Shown: piece after piece, positions 31,555 to 34,326 of the stretch
How the letters are laid out: every line of letters starts with the position of its first letter
Position numbering within the stretch: the first letter of the stretch is position 1
Assembly (NCBI GenBank): GCA_937925595.1
Contig: CALALQ010000068.1
Span: forward strand, 1 to 34,326
Source: an uncultured Demequina sp.
GTDB taxonomy: Bacteria > Actinomycetota > Actinomycetes > Actinomycetales > Demequinaceae
Direction of reading: 5' to 3'
Length of the DNA: 34,326 nt
Translations under genes and position numbers: made by a program
Notes under the pieces: model-generated
Seen by the model: only the letters and a program-made list of their open reading frames with translations
Told to the model about the DNA's origin: nothing
Database searches by the model: none

Positions 31555-31598
31555 ACGCCAAATCCGCCCGATTTCCGGCGGATGCTACGGCTACCCCG
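31555..31598 (-). repeat. Transposon right inverted repeat
   Basis: Read inward on the minus strand it starts GGGGTAGCCGTAGCATCC and matches the left end at 40 of 44 positions. About 100 bases separate it from the transposase start. Confidence 0.9.
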
Positions 31599-31603
31599 GG
31601 GCT
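31599..31603. repeat. Target-site duplication, right copy
   Basis: GGGGC is identical to 24026-24030 and directly abuts the right inverted repeat. Confidence 0.85.
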
Positions 31604-31827
31604 TCGCCAACGACGCGACCCCAGCGACGAGCCATGCCAGTGGCAAGAGAGGCCAGAAGAAGCCGTACAGACCCACCTACATGGGTGTCGATTCAGCAGG
31701 CAACGCGATATCTGCGGGAGGTAAGATCCATCTCTTCGCCTGATGCGGAGTCCCCAGGAGCAAATGCTCGTGACGAATTATCACCCGTGGGCCTCGTCAT
31801 TCGGCCGATGCTGTCGGAACCGAAGCC
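31604..31827 (+). other. Backbone remnant next to transposon, possible broken ORF
   Basis: This 224-base stretch links the transposon to the next gene. With the element and one GGGGC copy removed, a plus-strand frame runs open from just after the stop at 23973 through the junction to TGA at 31741-31743. It ends in GQKKPYRPTYMGVDSAGNAI followed by SAGGKIHLFA. It has no obvious start codon. On the minus strand a GTG at 31676 would begin a hydrophobic peptide (GLYGFFWPLLPLAWLVAGVA). Either could be a small gene cut by the insertion. I cannot decide between them. Confidence 0.3.
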
Positions 31828-32709
31828 ATGTCTGAGCGCGATCCGATTCCCGTCGGTGATGACGGAATCGACGTGCATGCGATCCTCGACGGCCGTCTCA
31901 GTCCCCCCACACACGGGTATGCGGTCGAGGTCGCGGGCCGGCCGGTGACCGTGTGGGTGGACTACCGGTTCGTCGACGACGACGGAACCTTCATCCCCGC
32001 ACACAGAAACCGCATGGTGCGGTTCCATATCTTCGGCACCGCACTCCGGCCCCTCGAGGCCGTCCATGTGGTTCGGTCCACGGCACCGGTGAGTCTCGGA
32101 CCGCTCTACCTCTATGCCCCCGATCGCGACCGTGCTGATCGGCGTTTCGAGGTGGCAGTGTTCTTCTCGGCCGAAGACACGCAGGTCGACGCTCCACCGG
32201 ACTTCGACTGGCAGAAGCGGGCCAGCCGCCACGCGGGCAGTTACATCGTGTACCGGAGCACGGTCGAGTCGGACCGTCTCGTCGAGGAGTACCGCTCGCT
32301 CAACAACCGGTTCTATCAGCCGCACATGGATCACCGCGGCACCTACTGGGATCTTCGCCTCCAGCCGCCACCGGAGGATTCCGGGCTCGGGGCCTCGTTC
32401 GCCGCCGCCCAGGCCGCGTTGTCCAGGAAAGGGGTGATCCGCGATGATCTCCGCCCACTTGCGCTCGAATGGGTCCGCGAGACCACCGTCGCGTTCACCT
32501 TCCTCCGGACCCGGTTCCGTCGCTGCTACCGTCTCGAGATGCAGTTCCCCACCGACGAGCAGATGCGCGTCGGCCGGTTCTTTCTTCCCGGCGACATGAT
32601 GGATATTCGGGAGCCGGACCAGTTCGCTGCCGGGCTGGTGTCAATGCTGTTCGAACGTGCTGCCGCATCACCGGCCCTGGGCGGGAGCGAGTGCGTCTGC
32701 CCCCTCTGA
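31828..32709 (+). CDS. Unrecognised 293-residue soluble protein
   Basis: I do not recognise this protein. It is 293 residues long with no signal peptide or membrane segment and good codon use. The N-terminal half is strand-rich (TVWVDYRFVDDDGTFIPAHR, EAVHVVRSTAPVSLGPLYLY, EVAVFFSAEDTQVDAPPDFD). The C-terminal half is more helical (GLGASFAAAQAALSRKGVIR, ALEWVRETTVAFTFLRTRFR). It ends ECVCPL, with two Cys in the last five residues. The start at 31828 has only a weak GGAA upstream. It was the first complete gene after the ParB-like group before the transposon inserted. Confidence 0.7.
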   Translation: MSERDPIPVGDDGIDVHAILDGRLSPPTHGYAVEVAGRPVTVWVDYRFVDDDGTFIPAHRNRMVRFHIFGTALRPLEAVHVVRSTAPVSLGPLYLYAPDRDRADRRFEVAVFFSAEDTQVDAPPDFDWQKRASRHAGSYIVYRSTVESDRLVEEYRSLNNRFYQPHMDHRGTYWDLRLQPPPEDSGLGASFAAAQAALSRKGVIRDDLRPLALEWVRETTVAFTFLRTRFRRCYRLEMQFPTDEQMRVGRFFLPGDMMDIREPDQFAAGLVSMLFERAAASPALGGSECVCPL

Positions 32710-32913
32710 CCGCCATCGGAGCGTATTTACGGGTGGCTCACCATGGAGCATTCTGAGGCGTGCAGCATCCAGTCAGTCGCGGGCCGAGCCGGCTACCTTC
32801 TTGACGCAAAGCACCCGCATCACGGTCATCAACAGATCATGAAACAGTATCCACTCGAAGCGACGGTCCTGCCGACATCGCGAGACGACGACCCGAACGA
32901 TAAGAACCATCAC

Positions 32914-32951
32914 GCGCCCCGACCGGCTCCCCCGAGAACCGGCCGGGGCGC
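32914..32951 (+). terminator. 13-bp GC hairpin
   Basis: GCGCCCCGACCGG (32914-32926) pairs with CCGGCCGGGGCGC (32939-32951) with one mismatch and a 12-base loop. No T-run follows. It lies between the unknown gene and the DUF2637 promoter and is probably a terminator. The rest of 32710-32999 holds no gene I can support. Confidence 0.55.
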
Positions 32952-32999
32952 AGTCGTCTCATCTCACCTTGCCGACTCGATCCGGTCGTGACCTGCGAC

Positions 33000-33038
33000 T
33001 CTCATCTGAGAAACCCCTTCTCATATCATGGTTCTCAT
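33000..33038. repeat. TTCTCA/TGAGAA cluster upstream of DUF2637 gene
   Basis: TCTCA-TC-TGAGA (33000-33011) is a perfect inverted repeat, and CTTCTCAT (33017-33024) and GTTCTCAT (33031-33038) are direct repeats 14 bases apart. The same core motif clusters after the ParB-like genes at 23323-23398. Single copies also occur inside the DUF2637 gene (33179, 33341, 33392) and at 34018. Confidence 0.6.
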
Positions 33039-33047
33039 TGTTACTAT
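33018..33047 (+). promoter_or_regulatory. Predicted promoter of DUF2637 gene
   Basis: TTCTCA (33018-33023) and TACTAT (33042-33047) are 18 bases apart. Transcription would start at about 33054, almost at the ATG codons at 33055 and 33058, so the mRNA may be leaderless or nearly so. The TTCTCA repeats overlap the -35 box and spacer, which fits repression. Confidence 0.45.
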
Positions 33048-33057
33048 GGGAACTATG

Positions 33058-33918
33058 ATGTGGACGAAGCGACACAAGAACAAGAACGCCTCAGTGCCCG
33101 AGAACGTGACAGCCGTCAGCGGATCCATGTGGTTCGCAGGCGTGACCATCACCGTAGGAATCGGGGCCGCCGCGTTCATTCTCAGCTTCCTCGCACTGCG
33201 AGACCTGTGCATCCAGGCCGGCCAGCCGAGAGAGATCGCCTTCCTGTTCCCCGTCATCGTCGACGGAACGATCCTGCAAGCAACGATGGGGGTCGTCTCC
33301 CGACGTCACGACCACCGGGCGCGACGATTCTTCTGGAAGATTCTCATCGGAGCCGCCACCGTCTCGATCGCAGGAAACGCGATCCACGCCGTTCTCACCA
33401 CGACCCCCGGCTTCAACTCCGTTCTCGCCGCCGTAATCGCCACACTCCCGCCGATCTCACTGCTCGCCTCCACCCACGCGCTGACCGTTCTCGGCCGTCG
33501 CACCGCCGCACCCACCGAGAACCCCGCCGAGACTCACATCGAATCCGCGCCCGCGACACAGCCGCGCCGTGAGACCGCAAACGAGAACGCGACCGCACCC
33601 AAGACTCACGTCACGACCATCACCGAGAACCGTGCCGCCGCCGAGACCGCGAGCGAGACTCCGGTCGCGCGGTCGACTCGCACCGCGACCGCTGACGCTC
33701 TCGCCCGACAGCTCGAGGTGCCACTGCCCCACCTGCCCGGCACCCACCTCGACACCAACCCCATCCCGACCTTCCATTCCCACGAGGAGCGTCGCGAATG
33801 GGCACTCGCCCGGCGCCAGGCCGGAGTGGAGGTGCCCGTCATCGCCCAAGAAGTCGACCGCTCCGTCGCCACCGTTTACCGCTGGCTCTCCGAGGCCGAC
33901 ACGTCCGTCACCGTCTGA
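33058..33918 (+). CDS. DUF2637 membrane protein with C-terminal helix-turn-helix
   Basis: This protein of about 286 residues has four membrane helices in its N-terminal half (including MWFAGVTITVGIGAAAFILS, AFLFPVIVDGTILQATMGVV and FFWKILIGAATVSIAGNAIH). The PVIVDGTILQA block is typical of DUF2637, a family common on actinobacterial plasmids and related to Streptomyces spread/transfer membrane proteins. A Thr/Glu/Ala-rich linker of about 80 residues follows. A C-terminal helix-turn-helix ends the protein (REWALARRQAGVEVPVIAQE then VDRSVATVYRWLSEAD). A membrane-tethered DNA-binding protein could hold plasmid DNA at the membrane near the transfer pore; this is inference. Starts at 33028, 33046, 33055 and 33058 are possible. 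I chose 33058 because GGGA lies six bases upstream and the promoter overlaps the earlier codons. Confidence 0.82.
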   Translation: MWTKRHKNKNASVPENVTAVSGSMWFAGVTITVGIGAAAFILSFLALRDLCIQAGQPREIAFLFPVIVDGTILQATMGVVSRRHDHRARRFFWKILIGAATVSIAGNAIHAVLTTTPGFNSVLAAVIATLPPISLLASTHALTVLGRRTAAPTENPAETHIESAPATQPRRETANENATAPKTHVTTITENRAAAETASETPVARSTRTATADALARQLEVPLPHLPGTHLDTNPIPTFHSHEERREWALARRQAGVEVPVIAQEVDRSVATVYRWLSEADTSVTV

Positions 33919-34326
33919 GCATCACAACGACATCGGAAAGGCAACTTTTCAGCGTCAAATCTGAATCAACAAAAAATCAGACCGACATCAAAAAACGTCC
34001 ACGTCTGATGCCTGTCATTCTCACCTCGGCGCATCGAACTCGGGAATCGTCCCCCGGTTCGGTGCGCCGAGTCGCGTTTTCGGCGTTGACCAGGGGCGAT
34101 CGCCCCCGGACCCCCTTCGGGTCGTGTCGGGTGTCGACGAGCAGTGTGTTCGAGGGTCGGTGTGGCAGTCGGATCTTTGCCTCGTTGGTCTCGGGCCGGC
34201 AAACGTATGCTCCCGCGGCCGGTGGACGGTGCCCCCTCACCCTGGCTAGGAGTGTGCCCCGGCTCGTCTGCCGTGAGGTGCCGGCTCTACTGATCCCCGG
34301 GGGCTCCGCCCCGGACCCTGTCCCTC
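33919..34326. other. Non-coding right end with inverted repeats
   Basis: I find no supported gene in these 408 bases. An AT-rich stretch (33941-33996) includes two A-runs. ATCAGAC (33976-33982) and GTCTGAT (34003-34009) form an inverted repeat. GGGGC-TCC-GCCCC (34300-34312) is a perfect hairpin. CCCCCGGACCCCC near 34105 and GCCCCGGACCC near 34308 share a GC-rich motif often seen in actinobacterial plasmid control or transfer-origin DNA. An oriT or start of a mobilisation module is possible but not shown. Confidence 0.35.

Larger units (their letters stand above)
24031..31598. mobile_element. Intact Tn3-family transposon with MFS/TetR cargo
   Basis: This 7,568-bp element is bounded by 44-bp inverted repeats and a perfect 5-bp duplication. 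It carries a full-length Tn3-type transposase with all DDE residues, a serine resolvase with a candidate res site, and four cargo genes: TetR regulator, MFS exporter, universal-stress-like protein and PaaI-like thioesterase. The exact duplication and intact genes point to a recent insertion. It splits the plasmid backbone between a small membrane-protein gene and an unknown 293-residue gene. The 24075-24275 stretch inside the left end holds no gene I can support. Confidence 0.93.

Noticed and set aside
28547..31948. A 1,133-codon open frame on the plus strand
   Set aside because: It is antisense to the transposase, Arg/Gln/Pro-rich and without any recognisable motif; long mirror frames are expected in GC-rich coding DNA.
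33966..34240. Minus-strand frames of 78 and 87 codons at the right end
   Set aside because: Arg/Pro-rich sequence, no ribosome-binding site and no recognisable domain.
1..34326. CRISPR arrays, tRNA and rRNA genes
   Set aside because: No regular spacer-repeat pattern or tRNA/rRNA-like sequence was noticed on either strand.

Overview
The window is GC-rich DNA of a mycolic-acid actinomycete, most likely a Rhodococcus or close relative (Gordonia, Nocardia). It looks like part of a conjugative plasmid or plasmid-like element. The reasons are a complete actinobacterial type IV secretion/conjugation operon, replication and partition-like genes, a DUF2637 plasmid membrane protein, a cutinase-family secreted protein inside the transfer operon, and a Tn3-family transposon. 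No relaxase, tRNA, rRNA or CRISPR array was seen.

Region 1 (1-17287, minus strand) is one long transfer gene cluster. In transcription order it encodes a secreted glycine-zipper protein, a single-pass membrane protein, a cutinase-family secreted protein, a strong hairpin, a three-domain peptidoglycan hydrolase (M23, lysozyme-like, NlpC/P60; the VirB1 role), an unrecognised soluble protein, a lipoprotein, a MinD/ParA-like ATPase with proline-rich arms, a VirB2-like small membrane protein, a VirB8-like protein, a TrbL/VirB6-like channel protein, an SCO6880-like protein, a VirB4-type ATPase, a VirD4 coupling protein and a DUF4913-like protein that runs off the left edge. Many of these genes overlap by 1-4 bases, which suggests translational coupling.

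Region 2 (17288-21550) begins with a 500-base control region and a divergent regulator with two XRE helix-turn-helix domains. After tandem hairpins come a PAS-type sensory protein and an orphan P450 that resembles the CYP102 (P450-BM3) haem domain but has no reductase. A small ribbon-helix-helix protein follows, with a perfect palindrome over its predicted -10 box.

Region 3 (21552-23973, continuing at 31604-34326) is plasmid backbone: a putative replication initiator, two overlapping paralogous small ParB-like DNA-binding proteins, small membrane proteins, an unknown 293-residue protein and a DUF2637 membrane protein with a C-terminal helix-turn-helix. TTCTCA/TGAGAA motifs cluster beside the ParB-like pair and again upstream of the DUF2637 gene, which suggests one DNA-binding system acting on both.

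Region 4 (24031-31598) is an intact Tn3-family transposon of 7,568 bp. It has 44-bp inverted repeats, an exact 5-bp target duplication (GGGGC), a transposase, a serine resolvase with a candidate res site, and cargo made of a TetR regulator, a DHA2-type MFS exporter, a universal-stress-like protein and a PaaI-like thioesterase. It splits the backbone, so the ParB-like genes and the DUF2637 promoter were once about 2 kb apart rather than 10 kb.
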